DNA of 64,000 nucleotides from Streptomyces sp. KL109B (GTDB lineage Bacteria; Actinomycetota; Actinomycetes; Streptomycetales; Streptomycetaceae), in NCBI RefSeq assembly GCF_030766935.1, contig NZ_JASERL010000019.1:62001-126000 (forward strand), read 5' to 3'. Shown here in pieces: positions 33,666-42,059 of the stretch. The first letter of the stretch is position 1. Every line of letters begins with the position of its first letter. The notes beneath the pieces are model-generated. The model made no database searches, was not told where the DNA came from, and saw nothing but the letters and a program-made list of their open reading frames with translations. Position numbers and translations under genes: made by a program.

Positions 33666-34460
33666 CTACTCCACGTAGTACGTCGGGTTCGGGAGCTTGT
33701 ACGTCTTGTCCGCGTGGCCGCCCTGGAGGTCGGAGTACTGGTCGCCGAAGTTGCCGACGATGTCGTAGCCGAGGGACTCGATGTGCTCGCGCGTGCCCGC
33801 CTTGTACTGGACCGTGGTGCACTTCCAGGCGGCGGCCGTGGCGCAGTCGTCGAGGTAGGCGGGCGGGTCGGCCTTGTCCTTGAGGTAGACGTGGTCCTTG
33901 TCGAGGTTGACGTCGATGCCGACCTTCTTGAGGTTCTCCACGGCGGCGGCGCGCTGGGTCTCGCCGAGCCCGGAGTTGTAGAAGACCTCGACGCCCTTGG
34001 CCTCGGCGTACCGGATGAGTTCGGGCGTGCCGAAGACCGCCGGGCGGTCCGCCTTGCCGACGTACTCCTTCCAACTGGCGTCGTTGTAGACGTAGTTGGT
34101 CTTCTTCTCGTAGTCGAGGCTGAGCAGCAGCGTGTCGTCGATGTCGAAGACGATGGCGGGCTTGTCGCCCTTGCCGTGGTACGCCTTGGCGGCCTTCGCG
34201 ATCTGCCGCTTCGCGCCCCGCTCGATCCGGGCGAGGTCGTCGGCGTACGGGCTGTCGGGCGAGGCCTGCCAGACGCCGTCGGCGTCCTGCTTCGCGCCGT
34301 AGTAGGAGTCGATCTCCTTGGTGAGGAGGCCGATGTTGTGCGGCTCGGCGGTGGCACGGTCGTCGGTGGAGCCGGCGTCGGCGGAACCGGCGGTGACGAT
34401 GCCGGCGAGTGCGAGGGAAGCGACCGTCGCGGTGGCGGCGGCGAGGTGGCGCTTGCGCAT
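33666..34460 (-). CDS. Secreted HAD-superfamily acid phosphatase
   Basis: A 264-aa protein with a signal peptide (HLAAATATVASLALAGIVTA). The HAD motif I is AIVFDIDDTLLLSLDYEKK (nucleophile Asp), the Ser-containing motif II region is EVFYNSGLGETQRAAAVENL, and the acidic C-terminal motif lies in DIVGNFGDQYSDLQGGHAD. This is the class B/LppC acid-phosphatase layout. It probably releases phosphate from organic esters outside the cell. It sits inside the pectin locus but has no evident role in pectin breakdown. Confidence 0.9.
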   Translation of the reverse strand: MRKRHLAAATATVASLALAGIVTAGSADAGSTDDRATAEPHNIGLLTKEIDSYYGAKQDADGVWQASPDSPYADDLARIERGAKRQIAKAAKAYHGKGDKPAIVFDIDDTLLLSLDYEKKTNYVYNDASWKEYVGKADRPAVFGTPELIRYAEAKGVEVFYNSGLGETQRAAAVENLKKVGIDVNLDKDHVYLKDKADPPAYLDDCATAAAWKCTTVQYKAGTREHIESLGYDIVGNFGDQYSDLQGGHADKTYKLPNPTYYVE

Positions 34461-34667
34461 CGGTGACGTGATCCGTTTCTGGCCGTGACGGCCGGGGCGG
34501 CCGTCTTGGACGGGGGACATTGTGCAGGTGGACGCATGTCTACGCGCATCACATGACGCCCCGCGACCGGCTTTACCCGATCGATACAGACATACCTGGA
34601 ACGGACCATTGCCCCGGCATGGCGCCGTGTTGACCCTGCCTTGAATCCTCCCTTCTAGGGTCGAACC

Positions 34668-34898
34668 GTGACCCCGACACGCCTCCTGCCGCTCGCCGCA
34701 GGCGCACGCGCCACCTCCCCCGTACTCCTCGGTTTCTTCGTCGTGGGCGGACTCATCGCCATCGGGGCCGGCCTGAGCTGGGCACTGGACGTCCGCAGCT
34801 CGGCCCCGGTGGGCTATCTGCGACTGCTGGGCGCGGCGCTGACGCTGGCGGGAGTGGTGCTGCTGGGTGTGACGTGCATGCTGTGGTACCTGGGCTAG
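34668..34898 (+). CDS. Small two-helix membrane protein
   Basis: A 76-aa protein with two predicted transmembrane helices (VLLGFFVVGGLIAIGAGLSW and LLGAALTLAGVVLLGVTCML). A TAGGGT -10-like hexamer ends just before the GTG, so the transcript may be leaderless. The family resembles small DUF6131-type actinobacterial membrane proteins, but I am not certain. Function is unknown; it is the only plus-strand gene between the phosphatase and the uronate genes' side of the locus. Confidence 0.65.
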   Translation: MTPTRLLPLAAGARATSPVLLGFFVVGGLIAIGAGLSWALDVRSSAPVGYLRLLGAALTLAGVVLLGVTCMLWYLG

Positions 34899-34920
34899 GG
34901 CCCTTCTGACGGTTCTGGTG

Positions 34921-36114
34921 CTAGCCGGAGTCGCGGGAGAGTGTCGCGTCCAGCCAGTCGAACACCGCGTCCTGCATCGACTCGACGAAGACATGGCCGA
35001 GGCCGGGCCAGGTCTCGGTGCGCAGCCGGTCGCCCGCGTGCCGGGAACGCCAAACGGTACGCATGCGCGTGTACGCCGCCTCGACGCCCTCGGCGGTGAA
35101 CAGCGTGTCGTCCGCGCCGTCGAGGAAGTACATCGGGCGGGGTGCGGCGATGCTCGCGACGTCCGGGATGTCGAGGTGGCGGGCGAGGCCGGGGTGGAGC
35201 ATGTAGTACGAGGACTGGCCGCGCAGCGTGTTGTTGCCGGGCACCATCATTTCCTTCAGGCCCGTCATCCAGCAGACGCTGACGGCCGCCGCGACGGAGT
35301 CGCTGAGCGCGGCCGTCTGCCAGGCGCGGTAGCCGCCCATGGAGAAGCCGACGGCGGCGACGCGGCGCCGGTCGACGCGGTCGAGTCCGGCGAGGAAGCC
35401 GGCGGCGCGGGCGTCCTCGCGGGCCATGAGTCCGGCCAGGGACGAGCCCAGGTTGTAGAAGTTGCCGGCCAGGGCCTGCTGTTGGTCGTACGTGACGGGT
35501 CCGCGGTCGCCCCAGCCGTACGCGTCGAGGCAGAGCACGACGTAGCCGCGGCGCGCGAGTTCGTCGCCGACGAAGCGGCCGGTGAAGTACTTGTCCGCCC
35601 ACGCCTGCGCGGAGGCGAGGCGGGTGTCGTCGTACCAGGGGCGGACGAACTTCTCCTTGCCGATGTCGAACTTGGCGCCGTGGTCGTGCAGGAGCAGCAC
35701 GGCCGGGAAGGGGCCGGTGCCGTGCGGGGTGAGCAGGGCGCCGCGGACGCGTTCGTAGCGGGTGAGGGAGACGTCGAGCAACTGGCCGGTGAATCCGTCG
35801 CCTTGGGACTCCTCGCCGAAGTGCGGCGCGTACGGGACGTCGTCCTGGCTGTCGACGAGGAGCAGTTCCTCGACCTTGGCGCGGGCGGCTCGCCGCCAGG
35901 TACCGAAGTCGCGGATGGGTGAACTGCCCCAGGCGAGGGGGTAGTTGAGTTCGTGTTTGAGGAGGGGGTGGAAGTCGGGGAGGTTGCCGCCGACGAGTTC
36001 GGCGGCCTGCGCCCGGCCCGCGCCGCCGGCCCCGGAGGCCGTGGCGAGCGCCGCGGCGGCGGCCCCGGTCACGAAGCCGCGGCGGCCCATGGGGGTCGGT
36101 GACGTCTCACGCAT
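34921..36114 (-). CDS. Tat-exported alpha/beta hydrolase (dienelactone-hydrolase/acetylesterase-like)
   Basis: A 397-aa protein with a twin-arginine signal (GRRGFVTGAAAAALATASGA). The alpha/beta hydrolase core has AVLLLHDHGAKFDIGKEKF (oxyanion region), the nucleophile Ser in VAAVGFSMGGYRAWQTAA (about residue 255), the Asp in YFLDGADDTLFTAEGVE and the His in WPGLGHVFVESMQDAVFDWL. It overlaps the upstream pectin methylesterase gene by 8 bases, so it is co-translated with pectin enzymes. Removal of acetyl or other ester groups from pectin is the likely role, but the substrate is inferred. Confidence 0.85.
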   Translation of the reverse strand: MRETSPTPMGRRGFVTGAAAAALATASGAGGAGRAQAAELVGGNLPDFHPLLKHELNYPLAWGSSPIRDFGTWRRAARAKVEELLLVDSQDDVPYAPHFGEESQGDGFTGQLLDVSLTRYERVRGALLTPHGTGPFPAVLLLHDHGAKFDIGKEKFVRPWYDDTRLASAQAWADKYFTGRFVGDELARRGYVVLCLDAYGWGDRGPVTYDQQQALAGNFYNLGSSLAGLMAREDARAAGFLAGLDRVDRRRVAAVGFSMGGYRAWQTAALSDSVAAAVSVCWMTGLKEMMVPGNNTLRGQSSYYMLHPGLARHLDIPDVASIAAPRPMYFLDGADDTLFTAEGVEAAYTRMRTVWRSRHAGDRLRTETWPGLGHVFVESMQDAVFDWLDATLSRDSG

Positions 36115-37138
36115 ACGGCCTCCAGTCTCCGAGGTACGTCTCGGGGGTGTGCGTCGCGGCGTCCTCGGGGGTGAGTTGCGGGCGGTTGGCCGGGACCGAA
36201 ATCGCCGCTCCGGGGCCGGAGTTGGAGTACTCCGCGAAGCGCATGGTCTGCCACGGGTACGCGTCACGCATGTTCGTGTACGGGGCGACCGGGTCGATGC
36301 CGGGGCCGAGCCAGGAGTCCCGTACGACGAGGGAGGGCCGGGCCGTCGTCTCGTACGAGGGGACCCAGGGGCGGGCGAGTTTGTACGCTCCGTCCTCGGC
36401 GCCGGAGGTGAAGCGGCAGCGGGTGGCCAGGAATCCGTGCGGGTTGGCGCGGGCGGTGGCCGGGGCGAAGACCATGCCCTTCGGGGTGAAGTCGACGGCG
36501 CGGGCGAGCGTGCGGAAGTGGCAGCGCTCGAAGACGGCGGTGCCGCGGCCGAAGACGAAGTCGACGTCGCCCTCGATGCAGCAGTCGCGGAAGTACTGGC
36601 GGTCGAAGGCGTCGAGGGTGGTGGTGTCGGCGAAGAGGGTGTCCTGGTGGCCGAGGAGGCGGACGTTCTCGAAGCGGGTCCGGTCGCCCGTCACATACGC
36701 GGCGACCGCCTGGGTGCCGGTGTACTCCGGGTGGTCCGCGCGCAGCCAGTCGTTGGCGAGGGTGAGGTCGCGGACGGTGAGGCCGGGGGCGGCGGAGGTG
36801 AAGGTGGCGGAGCCGGCGGTGCCGTAGGTGCCGGAGCCGTCGGGTTTCGGGGTGCCGTTGGCGTTGTCGTAGACGATGACGGTGCGGCGGGGGTCGGTGC
36901 CGGGGAGGCCGCGGATCGTCAAGTCGGGGGTGGCGGAGTGGACTTGGATCGGCTCGCGATACGCGCCCGGGTGGATGACGATGGTCCGGTGCGGTCGTCC
37001 GGCGACCGCGTCCACGGCTGCCTGGAGCGAGTCGCCGGGGCGGACGTGGAGGGCGCGGGGGCCTGGTTTCGCGGCGGCGAAGGTGGTGGTGGCGAGGGCC
37101 GCCGAGGCCGCGGTGAGGAGCGTGCGGCGGGCGATCAT
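36107..37138 (-). CDS. Pectin methylesterase (CE8), first of two
   Basis: A 343-aa secreted pectinesterase (RRTLLTAASAALATTTFAAA signal). CE8 motifs are complete: RLLGHQDTLFADTT, DCCIEGDVDFVFGRGTAVFE with the two catalytic Asp residues, and KLARPWVPSYETTARPSLVV with the conserved Arg. It hydrolyses methyl esters of homogalacturonan so that pectate lyases can cut. It overlaps the second esterase gene by 4 bases and shares many identical blocks with it, which suggests a local duplication. Confidence 0.93.
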   Translation of the reverse strand: MIARRTLLTAASAALATTTFAAAKPGPRALHVRPGDSLQAAVDAVAGRPHRTIVIHPGAYREPIQVHSATPDLTIRGLPGTDPRRTVIVYDNANGTPKPDGSGTYGTAGSATFTSAAPGLTVRDLTLANDWLRADHPEYTGTQAVAAYVTGDRTRFENVRLLGHQDTLFADTTTLDAFDRQYFRDCCIEGDVDFVFGRGTAVFERCHFRTLARAVDFTPKGMVFAPATARANPHGFLATRCRFTSGAEDGAYKLARPWVPSYETTARPSLVVRDSWLGPGIDPVAPYTNMRDAYPWQTMRFAEYSNSGPGAAISVPANRPQLTPEDAATHTPETYLGDWRPYA

Positions 37139-38256
37139 CGGAGGGCCTTCGTGGTCGGGGTCCAGTCGCCGAGGTAGGCGGTTCGGGTGGCGGATTCTGC
37201 TTCGGAGGCGGTGAGTTGGGGGCGGTTCTCGGGGGTGGGGGTCGCGGCGCCGGGGCCGACGTTGCGGTACTCCGCGAAGCGTTGCTCCTGCCAGGGGTAG
37301 GTGTTCGACATGTTGGTGTAGGGGGCGGCCGGGTCGATGCCGGGGCCGAGCAGCGAGTCGCGGACGACGAGGGAGGGGTGCGCGGTCGGGTCCGAGCTGG
37401 GGACCCAGGGGCGGGCCAGTTTGTAGTACGTGTCCGGGGCCGTGGAGCTGATACGGCCCCGGGTGACCAGGAAGCCGCGGGGGTTGGCGCCCGCCGTGGA
37501 CGGGGCGAAGACGAAGCCGTAGGGGGCCGAGGTCAGGTCGGTGCGGTCGAGGGTGTGGAAGTGGCAGCGTTCGAAGACGGCGGTGCCGCGCCCGAAGACG
37601 AAGTCGACGTCGCCCTCGACGTAGCAGTCGTGGAAGTACTGGCGGGCGAAGGCGGTGAGGGCGGTGGTGTCCGCGTACAGGGTGTCCTGGTGGCCGAGGA
37701 AGCGGCACTGGTGGAACGCCGAGCGGTCACCCATGACCTTGACCGCGACGGCCTGGGTTCCGGTGAACTCCGGATGGTCCGCGCGCAGCCAGTCGTTGGC
37801 GAAGGTGAGGTGGTGGGCGGTGAAACCGTCGGGGCGGAGGGTGACGGTGGCGGAGCCGGTGGTGCCGTAGGTGCCTCCGGAGGCGTCGGGTTTCGGGGTG
37901 CCGGCGGCGTTGTCGTAGACGATGACGGTGTCGCGGGGGTCGGCGGTGGTGCCGAGCCAGGTCATGCCGGTGGCCGTGGCCGGGACGGAGACCGTTTCCC
38001 GGTAGGTGCCGGGGGCGAGGACGAGGGTGGCGGCGGGGGTGGTTGCCGCCGCGGTTACGGCGGCCTGGACCGTGGTGTGGTCACCGGCGCCGCGGGGGTC
38101 TACGTAGCGGGTGGTGGGGGTGAGGCGGTGTTTTGGTGACCCGTAGCGGCCGAAGGGGGTGGGGGTGGCGTGGGCCGGGGTTGCGGTGAGGGTCGCGGCG
38201 CCTGCCGCGGCTCCCGCTGCCGCGAGGAATGTGCGTCTGGGGATGGGTGTGGGCAT
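37135..38256 (-). CDS. Pectin methylesterase (CE8), second of two
   Basis: A 373-aa secreted pectinesterase with signal RRTFLAAAGAAAGAATLTAT. It has GHQDTLYADTTALTAFARQY, HDCYVEGDVDFVFGRGTAVF and YKLARPWVPSSDPTAHPSLV. It is a close paralogue of the gene downstream, differing mainly in the N-terminal 60 residues. ATG 38256 is preferred. A repeat-rich gap of about 150 bp separates it from the PL1 lyase upstream. Confidence 0.93.
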   Translation of the reverse strand: MPTPIPRRTFLAAAGAAAGAATLTATPAHATPTPFGRYGSPKHRLTPTTRYVDPRGAGDHTTVQAAVTAAATTPAATLVLAPGTYRETVSVPATATGMTWLGTTADPRDTVIVYDNAAGTPKPDASGGTYGTTGSATVTLRPDGFTAHHLTFANDWLRADHPEFTGTQAVAVKVMGDRSAFHQCRFLGHQDTLYADTTALTAFARQYFHDCYVEGDVDFVFGRGTAVFERCHFHTLDRTDLTSAPYGFVFAPSTAGANPRGFLVTRGRISSTAPDTYYKLARPWVPSSDPTAHPSLVVRDSLLGPGIDPAAPYTNMSNTYPWQEQRFAEYRNVGPGAATPTPENRPQLTASEAESATRTAYLGDWTPTTKALR

Positions 38257-38298
38257 GGTGCGGCTCCGGGGGATGGGGGCCGGCGATTGGTGCACGTC

Positions 38299-38346
38299 GC
38301 GGGGCGCTGCCCCGGACCCCGCGCCTCAATCGCCGGCGGGGCTTGA
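38299..38346 (+). repeat. Dispersed GC-rich repeat between a PL1 lyase and a pectinesterase gene
   Basis: The copy starts GCGGGGCGCTGCCCCGGACC and runs through CTCAATCGCCGGCGGGGCTTGA. It has strong hairpin potential and is the only break in gene packing on this stretch of the minus strand. It may end part of the transcript. Confidence 0.85.
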
Positions 38347-38412
38347 TTTTCTGGTCGATCACCGCCGATGAGTCCGAGATGGGCCCGGCACACGCCGCCG
38401 GGCCCATGGGAA

Positions 38413-39732
38413 CTACCTGAGGCGGTCCGGGCCCGCGCCTCGCGACACCACCGTCGGAACCGCCTTCGCCGGGTGGACCGTCGTGCGCAGGGTCGGCTTC
38501 CAGCCCGCGTCCGTGCGGATCTGGGTGGTGGGGTTGGCGGTGTTGTACGCGGCGATCAGGTCGACGGCCTTGCCGTTGACCTGGTTGTCGGTGGAGGTCA
38601 CCGGATAGTCGTCCCAGCGGTGCAGGACGGCGGAGGGGGCGACGTCCTTCGGGAGCGTGAAGGCGTTCTTCTCGGCGTAGAGCTGGGACTCGAAGCCGAC
38701 GCCGAAGGAGTAGGCGTAGTCCGCGTTGCCGACGTAGGAGTTGTTGTAGACGTCGACCTGGCCGAAGCGGACGCGTGGGGCGCGTTCGACGAGGTTCTTG
38801 AAGAGGTTGTGGTGCAGGGTGACGCGGAGTCTGCCGCGGTCGGTGGCGGACGCGCTGTTGCTGTTGCCGATCATCAGCGTCTTGTCGTGGTCGGCGAAGA
38901 CGTTCCAGGACGCGGTCACGTAGTCGGCGCCCTTGACGATGTCCAGCTCGCCGTCGTGCTGCTGGTAGACGCGGCCGTAGTAGGTGGGGAGGGTCGAGTC
39001 GGGGTGGGCGCCGTCGGTGAAGGCGTTGTGGTCGAGCCAGACGTGCGTGGAGTTGTAGACGACCGCCGCGTCGTACTCGGAGTTCCAGTTGCCGGTGTCG
39101 CCGTCCGTGGGGTCCCACTGCGGGAAGCAGTCGAGCGGGGACTCCAGGGTGAGGCCGCGGACGATGACGTTGTCGACGCCGTTGATCTGGAGGCTGCCAC
39201 CGACGATGCCGGGGTTCTTGCCGACGCCGATGAGCGTGGTGTTGGCGGGGACGTTCGCCTTGATGGCCTTGGCCTGGGCGGCGGCGGAGGCGGCGCGGAG
39301 GTCCTCCTGGGCGCCCGCCACCTCCTTGTCGTAGCCCCAGGTGGCCGGGTCGTAATCGGAGAGGTACTGGTCGAAGTCGTAGCCGTCGGCGGCGAATTCG
39401 TCGCAGGTGGAGCCGTCGGCGTCGAGGGTGCCCTTGACCTTGATCAGCTTGGCTGCGGTGCCGCCGTCGGCGAAGGCGGCCTTCAGCTCGGCCCACGTGG
39501 TGACGGTGTAGGTGTGCGCGGCGTCCGCCGCGGCGCCGCCCGTGGTGCCGGTGGTGGCGGAGGCCCAGCCGTCGCCCTCGGCGAGGGTCTGGCGGGCGAG
39601 GTCGCGGCCCCGGGTCTCGGCGGCGCCCGCGGTGCCGACCGTGCCGGTGACGGCGAGGACGACGGCGGTGCTGCCGGCGATGCCGGCCGCGGCGATCCCG
39701 TATCTCATCTTGCTCTTCCGGTGTGCTCTCAC
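38413..39732 (-). CDS. Secreted pectate lyase, PL1 type (first)
   Basis: A 439-aa enzyme starting at GTG 39732 with an AGAGGAG site, and a signal peptide (GSTAVVLAVTGTVGTAGA). PL1 motifs: AVVYNSTHVWLDHNAFTDG (the vWiDH block), YVTASWNVFADHDKTLMIGN and LVERAPRVRFGQVDVYNNSY with the catalytic Arg region. It cleaves polygalacturonate with Ca2+. It shares the TGTTGGAAAD opening and overall layout with the PL1 at 45.9-47.2 kb. Confidence 0.93.
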   Translation of the reverse strand: MRAHRKSKMRYGIAAAGIAGSTAVVLAVTGTVGTAGAAETRGRDLARQTLAEGDGWASATTGTTGGAAADAAHTYTVTTWAELKAAFADGGTAAKLIKVKGTLDADGSTCDEFAADGYDFDQYLSDYDPATWGYDKEVAGAQEDLRAASAAAQAKAIKANVPANTTLIGVGKNPGIVGGSLQINGVDNVIVRGLTLESPLDCFPQWDPTDGDTGNWNSEYDAAVVYNSTHVWLDHNAFTDGAHPDSTLPTYYGRVYQQHDGELDIVKGADYVTASWNVFADHDKTLMIGNSNSASATDRGRLRVTLHHNLFKNLVERAPRVRFGQVDVYNNSYVGNADYAYSFGVGFESQLYAEKNAFTLPKDVAPSAVLHRWDDYPVTSTDNQVNGKAVDLIAAYNTANPTTQIRTDAGWKPTLRTTVHPAKAVPTVVSRGAGPDRLR

Positions 39733-39764
39733 TGTGCGGCTCCTCTAAGTGCAACGGGGGCGTG

Positions 39765-40592
39765 TCAGGCGGGAGTTGTGCCCGACAGCCACGTCAGGCG
39801 GGACTGCCACGCCGGGTCCAGCTCGTCGAGCTCGTCCGTGCGGCGCACGTCGCGGGCGGGAAGGACCTCGCGGGCGAGCAGTTCGGTCGCGACGAGGCGG
39901 GCCACGGCGATCGCGCCCGGCGGGTTGAAGTGCGTGTTGTCCTGCTCCGTCGCGGTCCAGTTGAAGTACGTCTTCGTGCCCTCGACGCCGAGCTTCTGCC
40001 AGAGGGCGAGGGACAGCGCCTGGAGGTCGAGCAGCGCGACGCCCTCCTCCTCGGCGAGGGCGCGCATCGACGCCGGGTAGTCGCCGTGGGTGGGCAGGGA
40101 GTTGCCGCTCGCGTCGAACTTTCTGCGTTCCACGGAGGTGGCGAGGACCGGGCGTGCGCCCTTGGCCCGCGCCCCGTCGACGTAGAGCTTCAGATACTCC
40201 TGGTACGTCGACCAGGGCTCGGTGTAGCGGGTGGGGTCGGCGCTCTTCTCGTCGTTGTGCGCGAACTGGACGAGGAGGAGGTCGCCGGGGCGGATCGCGG
40301 CGAGGAGCGTGTCGAGGCGGCCCTCGTCGGCGAAGCTCTTCGAACTGCGGCCGTTGACCGCGTGGTTGGCGACCCGGACGCGGTCGGCGAGGAAGAACGG
40401 GAGGGCCGTTCCCCAGCCGGACTCGGGCTTGGCGTCGAGGTACTTCTGGGCGGCGGTGGAGTCGCCCGCGATGAAGAGGGTGCGGCGGCGGTCGTCCCGG
40501 GTGGTGGTGGCGGCCGAGGCCGGGGAGGTGAGGGTGGCCGCCGCGAGCGGCAGGGAGGCGAGGGCGGCCAGGGTTGCTCTGCGGGTGGTCGA
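39765..40592 (-). CDS. Secreted SGNH esterase, rhamnogalacturonan acetylesterase-like (CE12)
   Basis: A 275-aa protein with signal peptide (TLAALASLPLAAATLTSPAS). Catalytic blocks: TLFIAGDSTAAQKYLDAKPE (Ser), HAVNGRSSKSFADEGRLDTL (Gly block), LVQFAHNDEKSADPTRYTEP (Asn) and NWTATEQDNTHFNPPGAIAV (Asp/His). The H-F-N pattern fits rhamnogalacturonan acetylesterases, which remove acetyl groups from RG-I. It lies 32 bp upstream of the PL1 gene on the same strand. I chose GTG 40592 after GAGAGGAC. Confidence 0.9.
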   Translation of the reverse strand, partial: STTRRATLAALASLPLAAATLTSPASAATTTRDDRRRTLFIAGDSTAAQKYLDAKPESGWGTALPFFLADRVRVANHAVNGRSSKSFADEGRLDTLLAAIRPGDLLLVQFAHNDEKSADPTRYTEPWSTYQEYLKLYVDGARAKGARPVLATSVERRKFDASGNSLPTHGDYPASMRALAEEEGVALLDLQALSLALWQKLGVEGTKTYFNWTATEQDNTHFNPPGAIAVARLVATELLAREVLPARDVRRTDELDELDPAWQSRLTWLSGTTPA

Positions 40593-40712
40593 CACGGCGA
40601 GGTGCCGTCCTCTCAAGAAGGTGGCTGGTGGGGTCGGCGGCGGGAGCCGCGGGGCTTTTCGGGCGTCCCGCCGCCGACCCGGTATCAGGGGTGAACAGGC
40701 AACCAGTGGCGG

Positions 40713-42059
40713 TTAGTTGGCCTGCTGCTTCCACTCGGACTGCGCCTTGTTCAGCTGGTCGGCGAGCGAGTCGAGGAAGGCCTTGGCCGTCGTCTTGCCA
40801 AGCAGGACCTTCTGGAGGTCGTCCTCGTTGTCGGCCTTGGAGATGGTGTTCCAGTCGGGCAGGTAGTACGGCAGCTGCACGATCTTCGTGGAACCGGACC
40901 GCAGGGCCTCGGCGGCCAGCTTGGTCGACTCGGACTCCTGCACCCAGGCGTCCTTGGCGGCCTCGTTGTTGGCCGGGATCTGCTTGGCCGACTCGTTCCA
41001 CTTGCTGTTCTCCGCGTGGGACGCGGCGAACTCCATGAACTTCCAGGCGGCCGCCTTGTTCTTGCTCGACTTGAACAGGCCGAGCCCGTCGACCGGGTTG
41101 GAGACCTGCACGCGGTTGTCGCCCGGCCCTGTCGGGTTCGGGATGCCGCGGAACTTGTCCCCGAACGCCTTCACGTGGTCGCCGTACGAGCCGAGGTTGT
41201 GGCTCAGCATGCCGATCTTGCCGCTGTCGAACTGCGCGACCATCTTCGTGAAGTCGTTGTTCACGTCGGCGGACGGCGTGGCCTTCTTGTAGAGCCCGGC
41301 GTACTTCTCAAGGGCGGCCACGTTCTTGGGGTCGTTGACCGTGGTCTTCTCGTTGTTCTTGTCCCAGAACGAGGTGATGCCGCTCTGCCCGTACATGGCG
41401 TCGAGGGCCTGCGCGATGGAGCCCTCGCCGCCGCGGATGGTGTAACCGAACTCGTTCTTGCCGGTGTTGGTGAGCTTGGCCGCCGAGTCGAAGAACTTGT
41501 CCCAGGTCGTCGGCGCGTCCAGGCCGGCCTTCTTGAACAGGTCGGTGCGGTAGTAGAGGACGCCGTTGTTGGCGGAGGTCGGCAGCTCGTACAGCTTGTC
41601 GCCCGCGCCCGCCGACTTCACCGACTCCATGAACGCGTCGTTGAGCTTGCCGTTGAGCGAGCTCGTCGCGATCCGCTCGTCGAGCGGTTCGAGGGCGTCC
41701 TGCGCGGCGACTCCGGCGAGCATCGCGGTGCCGATGCCGCCGACGTCGGGCAGTCCGCCGCCCTGGATGGCGGTGTCGTACTTGGACTGCACGTTCTCGG
41801 CGGGGATGCCGACGTACTTGACCTTGATGTCCGGGTTCTTCTTCTCGAAGTCCTTGATGATCTCCTGCCAGACGTCGCGGCGCACGGCCGTGTTGTTGTC
41901 CCAGAAGGTGATCTCACCCTTGCCGGAGCCCTCGGTCCCCTTGGAGTCGCCCGCGCCGCCGCCGTCGTCGCCGCAGGCGGTGGCGGTGAGGGCGAGGACG
42001 ACGGAGATGGCGACGGCGGTGCCGCCGCGCAGCGCGGATCTGCGTGTACGGATGTTCAT
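40713..42059 (-). CDS. ABC transporter sugar-binding lipoprotein (pectin oligosaccharide import, inferred)
   Basis: A 448-aa family 1 solute-binding protein. The lipobox LALTATACGDDGGG puts the lipidated Cys at about residue 29. The mature protein has ITFWDNNTAVRRDVWQEIIK, VKYVGIPAENVQSKYDTAIQ and YELPTSANNGVLYYRTDLFK. Its start overlaps the GH43 stop by 4 bases, and the permeases at 47.2-49.1 kb lie in the same operon, so it should feed them. The ligand is probably a pectin-derived oligosaccharide; that is from context. Confidence 0.9.
   Translation of the reverse strand: MNIRTRRSALRGGTAVAISVVLALTATACGDDGGGAGDSKGTEGSGKGEITFWDNNTAVRRDVWQEIIKDFEKKNPDIKVKYVGIPAENVQSKYDTAIQGGGLPDVGGIGTAMLAGVAAQDALEPLDERIATSSLNGKLNDAFMESVKSAGAGDKLYELPTSANNGVLYYRTDLFKKAGLDAPTTWDKFFDSAAKLTNTGKNEFGYTIRGGEGSIAQALDAMYGQSGITSFWDKNNEKTTVNDPKNVAALEKYAGLYKKATPSADVNNDFTKMVAQFDSGKIGMLSHNLGSYGDHVKAFGDKFRGIPNPTGPGDNRVQVSNPVDGLGLFKSSKNKAAAWKFMEFAASHAENSKWNESAKQIPANNEAAKDAWVQESESTKLAAEALRSGSTKIVQLPYYLPDWNTISKADNEDDLQKVLLGKTTAKAFLDSLADQLNKAQSEWKQQAN

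Noticed and set aside
32429..34609. One 726-aa fusion protein covering the PL9 lyase and the region upstream
   Set aside because: A good ribosome-binding site and signal peptide mark the true start at 33577. The upstream part of the frame is antisense-like sequence within the acid phosphatase gene in another frame.
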